From positions 1 to 15,876 of the forward strand of contig LT642509.1 of assembly GCA_900128585.1 (NCBI GenBank): 15,876 bases of DNA, given 5' to 3'. This DNA is from Stramenopiles sp. TOSAG23-3. Lineage: Eukaryota; Sar. Below the pieces are notes generated by a model that had not been told where the DNA came from, did not search any database, and worked only from the letters and a program-made list of their open reading frames with translations. This document shows positions 7,398 to 14,694 of the stretch, piece after piece; positions within the stretch are counted from its first letter, which is position 1, and each line of letters begins with the position of its first letter. The translations under genes and the position numbers were made by a program.

Positions 7398-9863
7398 TCA
7401 ATCTTTATGGTCCCGTTCAGGAAAAAGATAGTTTGCAAGCCGGGCCAAGGAACGTTTCAATGGATCATAAGACTCATATTTGCACACTGATAAACTACGA
7501 CGATCGCTAGGAAACGGCGTTTGTGAACGGTTTAGGAAGCTCAAACGTTTCAATTCACAGAGTGAGCAAGTCCCCCCAGCAAGCAGAGCAACAAACAGAA
7601 TGTGCTTCCACGCTGGCGCTAGTATAGCAATAAATCCATGAATTGGATACGCACAAAGGCAAAAAGCCCAAACAGTTGCTGGGAGTAGGCCTGCCATCAA
7701 TGCTTGAACGTTCAAGAAAGTGTAGTAAACGGCTGGGATAGACATGAGTTTTAGACAGTCTCCGTGAAACTCGTCCAAATCTCTCCCTGGGAGAAGCGTA
7801 AGCGGGGCGCGTGGTGGGACGTTCCCCATCATCTCACGAGCTTGCTCTACGGTCAGTGTCCTGTTGTCAACCATCTCTTGAAGATCAAACGTTAGCCGCG
7901 CCACCGAAATTGTGCAAGCAGATATGTATTCGTTATCTTTGAGTACAGTCGGTTTCCGGTTCAGCCAGAGTCTTCCGTCCCACTTGGGCCACTGTTCAAT
8001 ATTTTCACGAAACCAGCCGCATTTTGGGCAGCTGTTGTTAATTTTTGCATGTCCGATCTTTTGCCCGTGGTGCGCGCGAAGGTTTGTGCACCACCCGTGA
8101 TCGATCGGACCAAAGCTGCACTGCCCACACATGCGGGCATTGGGGTGCAGACGAAGCAGCTGGTCAATCAAAATTTCGTGTTCTGCGTCTTCCTTTTGCT
8201 TGTCTTTTTCGAGCAGAAGTTTGTAATACAACGCATGGACCTTATCGATTTCGCGTTTTGTTTTCGTTTTGCATTCGATTTCTATACATCTGTGCAGACT
8301 TTCGCCACTTAAATGGGAGGCAAGCTCACTGTACGTAAATCCTTTAGCCTGGCAATGCCCTCGAGAGTGGCCAGGACAGTACAGCTTACCATCCATTCTG
8401 TTAGAGTGCGCCATCCGGTCAAAATCTGGACTGTCGGAAGGATTCTGTTCCACTGCCCAGCCCTCAATGCATTTGTTGCACGTAAAATGACCCTCGTCGC
8501 ACGTCAATCCCCCACATGCACCAGAACGTTCAACGGTGCAAACGATGCATGCCTCGGCACTGCCAGAAGAGGAACAGCGCAAAGATGGCACCATGTCGCC
8601 TTCAGGTATTGTTGCATTCAGCATGGAAGACGTCAGGGGCAAACCCTTCGGGCCGTTTAAGGGACGACTCTCGTTGTAAAGTTTCATACGTTTGAAGAAA
8701 TCTACTTTCGATTCTCCTTTGCGCTGTTTGGGGCGGGTAGGGTCCTGCTTTAATTTTTCAAGTGTGTCTATTTCACCTAGTATTGGACTATTTGGCACGT
8801 TCTCTTCGGCGATTGTAGAAGCTGTAGATCCACTCTTGCCCAGGATCCATTGGACCAACGATTTGGGTCGCAGCAATCGTAGTTTCTCTCCAGCTGTCGA
8901 AATGATATTTCTCACGTTTTTCCCCAGCCACAAAAGTGGAACAGCACCAACGCAAAGGAAAACTCCGCAAAATGATATAAGTATAAAGCCAAAGATACTG
9001 AGCGCGCAGTGCAAAGATAGAACGGTCAGTGCTACCCTGTATGTCAATAGCTTGTTTGAGTGAATCATCAGCCTGAAGGCTTGCGAAGGCAGCGTCAGTT
9101 GTCCCGCAGGGATGCAATACTTGCCAACCACAAGGGAGCACAACAAAGATAAATTGGACATTGCCAGCAGCATCCAATTACCATTTTTTAATGCAACTAC
9201 CGTGAAGCACGCCTTCATTATAGACGTCGCAAAAAAGCAGTGACTGAACGATTTATCCTCCATCGTCTCAGCTTCATTCAGAAGGCCTTCATAAAAGTTC
9301 AAAAGTCCCACCGTGAACGAGAACGAATTCGCGACAACTTGAGCATTTTGTTCCTGAAACGTAGTGCTGAGCGCACGCATCACTACGGGGTGGCTCAAAA
9401 TTACGGCTCGTTTCAGAACGCGCGAAATTATCTTTCTGAGCAATCCTCGAACTACACTGAAAACTAAATTTACGCTATTCTTCAAGCTATCGTCAAAATT
9501 ATAGAAGCAGAGCCTCGTTCTGTGGTACTCTGTGACTGTGGCAACGATCGTACAGAAAACAGGGTACACGGACGCTCCCTTTAGGCCCCACGCAATTACC
9601 CATAATGTAGATGTAAACCCAACGCACATATGCCTTACAGCAATGCATAGGTAAATTGTCAAGTATACCATCGTTGATATACACGATACCATTGCAGAAT
9701 TGTTACTGCTACCCAAAAAGGTTTTCAAGGACTTCTCGCCCGCCAAGTGGAGTACGATCATTTCAAAGATTGCCGGAATGGGCAAGGCAAGCCCCCATCC
9801 AAATGGTTGGTACCACTCACTAAAATACTGGTTTGCATAACCTTGCAGCGCACCCCAAACCAT
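7398..9863 (-). CDS. Multipass membrane protein with RING/RBR-like zinc region (putative E3 ubiquitin ligase)
   Basis: Probably a membrane-embedded ubiquitin ligase; substrate unknown. The 821-residue product has an N-terminal membrane domain with several hydrophobic segments (about 22-40, 57-77, 85-110, 205-225, 230-248, 273-313). A polar linker (315-430) follows, then a cytosolic-looking zinc region. RING-like ligands are C439, C442, C455, H459, C462, C465, C496 and C504. A charged helical stretch (530-570) leads to a second Cys/His set: C579, C582, H589, C592, H598/H599, C612 and C615, ending CPKCGWF...QWPKWDG. I recall this last pattern in uncharacterised stramenopile and haptophyte proteins. 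A final membrane pair spans about 710-770. The spacing is like RING1-IBR-RING2 but not canonical, so the catalytic cysteine is uncertain. The start is an ATG at 9861-9863. It is divergent from the Cys-rich gene. Confidence 0.7.
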   Translation of the reverse strand: MVWGALQGYANQYFSEWYQPFGWGLALPIPAIFEMIVLHLAGEKSLKTFLGSSNNSAMVSCISTMVYLTIYLCIAVRHMCVGFTSTLWVIAWGLKGASVYPVFCTIVATVTEYHRTRLCFYNFDDSLKNSVNLVFSVVRGLLRKIISRVLKRAVILSHPVVMRALSTTFQEQNAQVVANSFSFTVGLLNFYEGLLNEAETMEDKSFSHCFFATSIMKACFTVVALKNGNWMLLAMSNLSLLCSLVVGKYCIPAGQLTLPSQAFRLMIHSNKLLTYRVALTVLSLHCALSIFGFILISFCGVFLCVGAVPLLWLGKNVRNIISTAGEKLRLLRPKSLVQWILGKSGSTASTIAEENVPNSPILGEIDTLEKLKQDPTRPKQRKGESKVDFFKRMKLYNESRPLNGPKGLPLTSSMLNATIPEGDMVPSLRCSSSGSAEACIVCTVERSGACGGLTCDEGHFTCNKCIEGWAVEQNPSDSPDFDRMAHSNRMDGKLYCPGHSRGHCQAKGFTYSELASHLSGESLHRCIEIECKTKTKREIDKVHALYYKLLLEKDKQKEDAEHEILIDQLLRLHPNARMCGQCSFGPIDHGWCTNLRAHHGQKIGHAKINNSCPKCGWFRENIEQWPKWDGRLWLNRKPTVLKDNEYISACTISVARLTFDLQEMVDNRTLTVEQAREMMGNVPPRAPLTLLPGRDLDEFHGDCLKLMSIPAVYYTFLNVQALMAGLLPATVWAFCLCAYPIHGFIAILAPAWKHILFVALLAGGTCSLCELKRLSFLNRSQTPFPSDRRSLSVCKYESYDPLKRSLARLANYLFPERDHKD

Positions 9864-10580
9864 TGTTTTGAATAATTTGTCGTACTTTTATTGCTTGGTC
9901 TTAGCAGAATAAATATTTCTTGATTTGTTTTCCTTGGGGGAAATAAATATTCACCTCTTGTATCATTTTAAAATATGACTTTTTCCACACACAAGGTCGG
10001 TCCTTCAGGGTAAAATGTTTTTCTTCTTCTTCTTCTACAGTCTCAGCACTTCTGTATTATAATGAATATGGATGGGTGATGTTGTTATTAATAATAATGC
10101 TCTGTTCCTGTTAAATCTGTGACGTGTTTTATTTCTTTTTTTTCTCTTCTTTTTGTTGTTGTTTGTTTGTTGAAGTTGCACGAAGGTATAGCACTAAATA
10201 CCAGGTCTGTAGTTTTCTACTACTATTTTTTTTAATAATAGAAGAATTTTCTGAGAATTTTTCTCTTTTTAATAGCAACACACCACCCCGGCCTCTGTTT
10301 TTCTTCCTTATCATCCTGTATATAATATTATATTATTAAAATAAAATATTTCATCATTCAAACCCAAGAAGAAGAAGAGAACAAAACAAAAAAACGAAAG
10401 AAAGAAACTGAATTTAAACGGAGCGACAACTACCTTTGTCGGACATAATACTTGTGCCCAAAATCCCTAACCAAAAAACATACAAAAGAAAAAACGAAAC
10501 GAAAAGAAAAGAAATAGGATTCCAGCGGAACGACATCTTCGTTTGTCGGACGAAGCCAATTCCCCCAAACTCCCCTAACC
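9864..10580. promoter_or_regulatory. Divergent intergenic region with duplicated leader
   Basis: These 717 bp separate two divergent genes. The left part is AT-rich with TTC repeats (about 10021-10037) and T-rich pyrimidine (10130-10160). The right 200 bp next to the Cys-rich gene consist of two imperfect copies of a roughly 100-bp purine-rich unit. No gene is supported; the frames in both directions are low complexity. Confidence 0.6.
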
Positions 10581-10583
10581 ATG
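10381..10583 (+). repeat. Imperfect tandem duplication of a ~107-bp promoter/leader unit
   Basis: Unit 1 (about 10381-10478) and unit 2 (about 10482-10583) share, in order, ACAAAA(C/G)AAAAAA-CGAAA, GGA(G/A)CGACA at 10420 and 10527, TTTGTCGGAC near 10435 and 10542, and CCCTAACC at 10465-10472 and 10573-10580. The period is 107-108 bp throughout. In unit 2 CCCTAACC is followed at once by the ATG of the Cys-rich gene. In unit 1 the matching position reads AAA, so unit 1 looks like a duplicated leader that lacks the start. Confidence 0.8.
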
Positions 10584-11159
10584 TCCAACGAGTCTTCGTA
10601 CGAAAAAATGTCTGATCGAGGGTCGACGCAAGTGTCGGCAGATAAAAAGAATAAATCTTGTATATATCGGTTTGCATGTCACCGCGGCACTTTGTGCTCC
10701 GCGGGCTTCATCTTAGGCGCCTTGACGGTAGTAATTTTAGGTGCAACTGTATTCAATCCAAACCAAGGTAGTGGTAGTAGTAGTTCCGGAAAAAATAGCA
10801 CTTCAGTTGTTGGTTGCAGTCGATGGGGAGACGTTGAAAAAGTTGTCAAGATTGGTGCAAAACAGTTCTTGGCCCATGAGAGTACATGCGGAAAATCTGC
10901 ACTGGGAGCGAAAGAGAAGACAGCAGAATGTATGGTGAAGGCAACGGGCATATCATGGGACTGCGCAGATTGCTATGGCGAGCAAACTGCCTGCGGAGCC
11001 TTACACTGCCCCCTCGTCTGTGCGTTTGGTGCCGATGATAAATGCACTGCTTGCGTTTGTAAAAACTGTAGAGCGGCGTTTCTGAAGTGCAATAAATTAC
11101 CGTGCACGTTGCTGCCTGCGAATGATTGCAAAGACTGCCCAGGCTATCAACCGTTTTGA
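10581..11159 (+). CDS. Single-pass membrane protein with Cys-rich lumenal/extracellular domain
   Basis: Function unknown. The 192-residue product has a polar N-terminal tail with basic residues (KKNKS, RFACHRG), one membrane segment at about 41-58 (GFILGALTVVILGATVF), and a Gly/Ser linker (62-72). A C-terminal domain of about 115 residues follows with 16 cysteines, among them C128-x2-C131-x6-C138-x4-C143-x3-C147-x7-C155-x2-C158-x-C160-x2-C163-x6-C170. Positive charge before the anchor suggests type II topology, with the Cys-rich part in the lumen or outside the cell, held by disulfides. I recall similar small CxxC proteins as uncharacterised families in marine protists, but give no name. The start ATG at 10581 follows the duplicated leader; the stop is TGA. 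Confidence 0.75.
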   Translation: MSNESSYEKMSDRGSTQVSADKKNKSCIYRFACHRGTLCSAGFILGALTVVILGATVFNPNQGSGSSSSGKNSTSVVGCSRWGDVEKVVKIGAKQFLAHESTCGKSALGAKEKTAECMVKATGISWDCADCYGEQTACGALHCPLVCAFGADDKCTACVCKNCRAAFLKCNKLPCTLLPANDCKDCPGYQPF

Positions 11160-11181
11160 ATGTTGTAACAGATCTATTCAC

Positions 11182-11331
11182 TTAGTCTTGACTATCATTC
11201 TCATGTCTACTCCATGCATGATCCGAATCGGTCTGTCGATTTGTGTCGATGTCAAAAGATCCGTAGTCAACTTCCTCATCCGATGTCTCACTCGTAAATG
11301 AATCACGTAATTTAAAAAAAAAAAACGTATA
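11182..11331 (-). pseudogene. Possible decayed or terminal-exon coding remnant, acidic
   Basis: On the minus strand a frame is open from 11331 down to a TAA at 11182-11184. Its last 40 residues (11304-11185) have coding-like, acidic composition (13 Asp/Glu), including TSDEEVDYGSFDIDTNRQT and an ending ENDSQD. It has no Met and is preceded by 12 T residues on this strand and then an in-frame stop. It could be the last exon of a gene with an acceptor site in the T-rich stretch, or a broken fragment. It converges on the Cys-rich gene with 22 bp between stops. Evidence is composition only. Confidence 0.3.
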
Positions 11332-11342
11332 TTATATTTAAA

Positions 11343-11435
11343 CAAGAAAATAATTGGCTGTTATTTAAAGTAATTAATTAAAAACAAGAAAATTGGCTGT
11401 TATTTAAGTAATTAAATTTAGCTTCAAGTAATTAA
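11343..11435 (+). repeat. Short tandem repeats including the 21-bp dispersed repeat
   Basis: Two copies, offset about 42 bp, read CAAGAAAATaaTTGGCTGT-TATTT (11343-11366, with two extra bases) and the 21-bp form at 11385-11405. Each is followed by AAGTAATTAA. A third AAGTAATTAA follows at 11426-11435. The 21-bp copy is the exact reverse complement of 3191-3211. The word AAGTAATTAAAT at 11406-11417 recurs at 14653-14664, after the recombinase gene. Confidence 0.75.
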
Positions 11436-11576
11436 TTAAGTGATTAAATTAAAATGTACTTTGCGAACTGAACTCTACTGGTGTGTTTTTAGTTTCATAA
11501 TCAATATTCCTTGTCACTTAGTATAATTTTTTTAAATTATATTAAATTATTATATTAGACCCCATTTACAACAAAA

Positions 11577-12050
11577 GTTGTACAACAATTTTTCGCCGGA
11601 ACGTGTGTATATTATGTCTACAAAGGTTCATATCATCAAGTCTCTAACTCTAAATATATAACAATTTATCTTGCACTCCCATTCTCCTACGTTACTCTTC
11701 ATTTTGTTGTACCAGAAAAATTAGGGTTCCTTGTCTCAATGCTATTTGATGCTAAGCTAACCCTAACTATATTGGCATCAGACCCTGTACTTCCATTGTC
11801 ATACAAGGGCAGTTGCATTTTGTTGTACCAGTACCCTAATTGCTCATAATATACACGATTTGAAATATGTTGTAATGGTATGACCATGTACACAAATTAG
11901 GGTTAAAAATAATATACACGCCTTCGTACAACAATTTTTAATAGGAATATTATAGTTAATTTTTAATTGAATACAAAATAATATACACACATAAAAAATA
12001 ATATTTTTTGTTGTACCAGATGTTGTACCGAAAAAGGTCTGGTACAACAA
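11577..12050. repeat. Cluster of TTGTTGTACC direct and inverted repeats
   Basis: Within 475 bp the core occurs forward at 11704, 11820, 12008 and (TGTTGTACC) 12021, and inverted at 11580 (GTACAACAA, inside the palindrome GTTGTACAAC at 11577-11586), 11926 and 12041. Two forward copies share an exact 16-bp word, CATTTTGTTGTACCAG, at 11700-11715 and 11816-11831. Two inverted copies share the exact 14-bp word GTACAACAATTTTT at 11580-11593 and 11926-11939. Between them are TTAGGGTT (11721, 11897) and ACCCTAA (11760, 11833) words, also mutually inverted. This suggests recombinase or transposase binding sites, or a non-autonomous element. Confidence 0.75.
12008..12050 (+). promoter_or_regulatory. 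Candidate recombination site, FRT-like triple half-site
   Basis: A perfect 13-bp inverted repeat, TTGTTGTACCAGA (12008-12020) and TCTGGTACAACAA (12038-12050), encloses 17 bp. Directly after the left arm lies a second direct half-site, TGTTGTACC (12021-12029), offset 12 bp. The layout of two direct arms and one inverted arm is that of the Flp FRT site. It lies about 610 bp upstream of a tyrosine recombinase gene. The arms are seen directly; the role is inferred. Confidence 0.45.
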
Positions 12051-12340
12051 TCAAGATATGGAAATAGCGTTGTAGTCCTATGAACCTGTATTTATACGAA
12101 TTAATTGATAATGATGTTATACTTCAAATTCCCAATTGTACATATTTTATATAGGCAATATCTGTTTATTCTTAATTCTATTCCCCTGTTGATGTTTATC
12201 GAAACAAATCAAGTCCACCATTTGGCTGTTGCAGTATATATACTGAAATTTTCGACAGCAACTCTGTTAGAGTAAATTGCAACAGGGCGGCAAGGTATTG
12301 CTGCTTGTAGTCGCGGGCCTCAGTCTCCACCATCGTTTGC

Positions 12341-12378
12341 CGTTCCTAGCCTTCCTAGCCGTAATGCTGCTAGGAACG
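12341..12378. repeat. Hairpin, 10-bp perfect stem
   Basis: CGTTCCTAGC (12341-12350) and GCTAGGAACG (12369-12378) pair perfectly around an 18-nt loop that contains a further CTTCCTAGCC word. About 100 bp upstream, CAGTATATATACTG (12232-12245) is a 14-bp palindrome. Both lie in the flank of the recombinase gene; function is unknown. Confidence 0.75.
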
Positions 12379-12549
12379 ATGCACCAGAAAACAAAAAGAA
12401 CCACCGTTTTTTTTTTTTTTTCCCTTGCTGTGATGATGTTCTGCGAAGGAGACCACTGAGCTGAAGAATAATATTATTATTATTTTTTATAATATATTAT
12501 TATTATTGTTTGCGTCTTTGTCGTGCATTTGTGTTCAACCCAGCTGTAG

Positions 12550-12710
12550 ATGAACTGGACGACATGTTTCGAGCAATTTCCAAAAAATCGCTTCTGGGCA
12601 AGCATAATACACTACACGAGACTGCGATGGCCATCACCACAATGACCACCACCCAAAAAGATGTCTCAATATTACTCGTCAATAAAAAGGTTTCTAAGAT
12701 TCTACTATGA
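12550..12710 (+). other. Two upstream open reading frames before the recombinase
   Basis: An ATG at 12550 opens a 31-codon frame in phase with the recombinase, ended by a TGA at 12643-12645, only five codons before the recombinase ATG. An ATG at 12564 opens a 48-residue frame in another phase (further ATGs at 12627 and 12642) that ends at a TGA at 12708-12710, inside the recombinase gene. If the transcript starts upstream, both would depress translation from 12661. Alternatively they are relics of an N-terminal extension broken by mutation. Base composition here is less AT-biased than further upstream. Confidence 0.4.
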
Positions 12711-14625
12711 TTCATCCGATCTATGTGAAAGGGAGAGGGAACGATTGTTTGAACTAGTGACGAGTTACTGCAAGAGCAACTATAGACGAATTGGTTCTGG
12801 GGAGGATCCTGATAGGGAGGCGGAGCCTGTGAAAGAATTATTGCGCATTAAACCGATACACATAGCCAGATGGCTGAAAAAGATTGCCTATGGTACTGAG
12901 GAACCAGGTCCTGGGCAGCGCCCATTATACGCCCGAGCAAATACGTTATATGCTCATAAACGTTCCCTGTCGTATTTCATGCCAAGAAACCTAGCACCAT
13001 GGGATTTTAATGGAGATGATGGAGTGGGGGGCAAAGGGGTGGGAAACCCGGCAAAGGGCCGTATACTTCAAAAATTGATTAAGGATGTAGAAGTATTTGA
13101 AATGAAAGGCCATGGTGCGAAAGCCAAAGATGCTCGTGCGTTAACTTGGCAGGAATGGTTAGACACCCTGGAGCTTGCCCAGAGGAAGGTGATGCCCCGC
13201 GAGAAAGAAATTGTAAAATTTTTGCATCCAGCCTTACTTCTTACCCAATTTCACCTAGATGGACGTCTTGACGATATGGTATTATTAGATATAGATGAGT
13301 TTCGGCCTTATCAAAAGCAATCAAAATCAATTTTAGCCTGCAGTATCAAAGCATCAAAGAATATTCACGAAAAATCAGATTGGCACTGGCAAGTACTAAT
13401 CGGATGTGGAGAGAGCAAGAATTGCGCCATTATAGCAGTGGCAGCTTACGTCGGATTCTTCAATGATGAAAACGCATTAATGATTCACCCTGACCGCATT
13501 ACGGAACGTACTGGTACCGGGGAAAGAAAGAAGGAACCAACACTACCAGGTTTTTTTCGTCTCTCAAAGGATCAAAGGTGGGGGAAATCGTCCATTTCTA
13601 CTCGTCTCAATGAAATATTGCAAGTTAAGTTGGCCCTCTCAGGTAACGTTTCTACTCATTCAGTGAGGAAAACATCAACAGAGACAATGCAGCGAGCAAA
13701 AGTTCGACGAGAATGTTCTGATCAACGTGGTCGATGGAAGACCAGGCATACGGACAAAAAAGCGTCAGCGTCAAACATATACCATATGAGTTTTCAGCGC
13801 TGGCTAGATTTAAATGGAGCAGTTGCTCTTGTTAAAGGCAGACCGGTACGCTACGAAGTTGAAAACTTAACAGATGAAATTGTTCGACAGGTATTGCCAG
13901 CGTCAAGACGTTTGATTAATGGTGTTGGTTTCCTTTTATGTAGTGCAGCCTTGTGGGCATACCATAATTCCCGAACATTACTCCCAGATTCACTGATTAC
14001 ACGTATTGAAAAGTTTGGAGCGGATCGATTGGAATCTAAACGGGTTGTAGTGAAAGCTGATGATGATAATTTCATTGACTTCGATGAAGAACTGCACCGT
14101 GCAATAAAACAAAGTACGGAACGACAGTTGTTAAATAAAGTTTATGGAAGTCAAGAAACATTAAAACGGAAGTACAATGAGCAAAATGATGGATTCAGAA
14201 CAGAAATGAAACGCCTCAGAAAATCGATGAAGTCTGTTACACAGCGCATTGATCGTGTTGTACTATACCACACCAACAGCCGTCGTGCACCACAAGACAA
14301 TAATATAAGACCAGAAGTCATGTCTGATTGCACAAGTTTGCATGAGTTTTGGTTGGAATACCAATTTGGAATAAACGGTAACATGCCTGTAAGCAAGTTT
14401 TCAAAGGCTGGGAAACGCAAAAATAAGCATAAAATTTCCTTGCGCATGAAACTAGTAAAGGCTGTTAAGTTGCTCTTACCGCATACTCCAGCAATTAACG
14501 GTTGTGAACGGTTGGAAATCGTCTATAAATTTGACGATGGGATGGCCCGTTGCCTCCGTGAAATCGGAAGAGAATTAAAAGCAACTCCTGTTCTGCCAAA
14601 ATATTTTACTAAGTATCCTATATAA
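12661..14625 (+). CDS. Crypton-type tyrosine recombinase with GCR1_C-like C-terminal domain
   Basis: Predicted to cut and rejoin DNA for transposition of a Crypton-class element. The 654-residue protein has an N-terminal helical DNA-binding part (about 1-160, with LYAHKRSLSYFM). The catalytic domain follows: Arg202 in LDGRLDDM, His333-x-x-Arg336 in STHSVRKTS, GRWK with Trp359, His363, and candidate nucleophile Tyr374 in SNIYHM, 11 residues after His363. This is the R...HxxR...W/H...Y order of tyrosine recombinases. A charged, probably coiled-coil segment spans about 480-535. Residues 558-605 (SLHEFWLEYQFGINGNMPVSK...) fit the W.EY..G..G..P pattern of the GCR1_C domain found in Cryptons. No frameshift interrupts it, so it may be active or domesticated. 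The ATG at 12661 is the first after an in-frame TGA. Codons look more AT-rich than in the cellular genes to the left. Confidence 0.75.
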   Translation: MSQYYSSIKRFLRFYYDSSDLCERERERLFELVTSYCKSNYRRIGSGEDPDREAEPVKELLRIKPIHIARWLKKIAYGTEEPGPGQRPLYARANTLYAHKRSLSYFMPRNLAPWDFNGDDGVGGKGVGNPAKGRILQKLIKDVEVFEMKGHGAKAKDARALTWQEWLDTLELAQRKVMPREKEIVKFLHPALLLTQFHLDGRLDDMVLLDIDEFRPYQKQSKSILACSIKASKNIHEKSDWHWQVLIGCGESKNCAIIAVAAYVGFFNDENALMIHPDRITERTGTGERKKEPTLPGFFRLSKDQRWGKSSISTRLNEILQVKLALSGNVSTHSVRKTSTETMQRAKVRRECSDQRGRWKTRHTDKKASASNIYHMSFQRWLDLNGAVALVKGRPVRYEVENLTDEIVRQVLPASRRLINGVGFLLCSAALWAYHNSRTLLPDSLITRIEKFGADRLESKRVVVKADDDNFIDFDEELHRAIKQSTERQLLNKVYGSQETLKRKYNEQNDGFRTEMKRLRKSMKSVTQRIDRVVLYHTNSRRAPQDNNIRPEVMSDCTSLHEFWLEYQFGINGNMPVSKFSKAGKRKNKHKISLRMKLVKAVKLLLPHTPAINGCERLEIVYKFDDGMARCLREIGRELKATPVLPKYFTKYPI

Positions 14626-14694
14626 CGTACATATACTTTTTATGTAGTTTTCAAGTAATTAAATACAAATTATATAGTATCATATGCTTTAAGA
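14626..14694. other. Short convergent spacer
   Basis: Sixty-nine AT-rich bases separate the recombinase stop from the stop of the minus-strand orphan gene. AAGTAATTAAAT at 14653-14664 repeats a word found at 11406-11417; TTCAAGTAATTAA (14650-14662) also occurs at 11423-11435. These could mark element ends or be chance AT-rich matches. No clear AATAAA is seen. Confidence 0.5.

Larger units (their letters stand above)
11160..12549. other. Gene-poor, repeat-rich accessory region
   Basis: Apart from the weak remnant above, no gene is supported in these 1.4 kb. It is very AT-rich, with tandem repeats at 11343-11435, a cluster of TTGTTGTACC half-sites at 11577-12050, a hairpin at 12341-12378, a T16-type run at about 12407-12422 and (ATT)n tracts at 12465-12508. 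Base composition becomes more mixed near 12260-12380 and again from about 12508, just upstream of the recombinase. Confidence 0.65.

Noticed and set aside
11721-11904. TTAGGG/CCCTAA words as an interstitial telomere
   Set aside because: Only four isolated copies in mixed orientation, no tandem array; better explained as part of the repeat cluster.
12277-12459. Plus-strand 60-residue hydrophobic frame
   Set aside because: Starts with TTG, crosses a T homopolymer, and no Met-initiated protein is plausible.
12503-12715. Minus-strand 70-residue frame with a hydrophobic segment
   Set aside because: Overlaps the recombinase 5' end, has no family resemblance, and the hydrophobicity comes from complementing an ACC-rich stretch.
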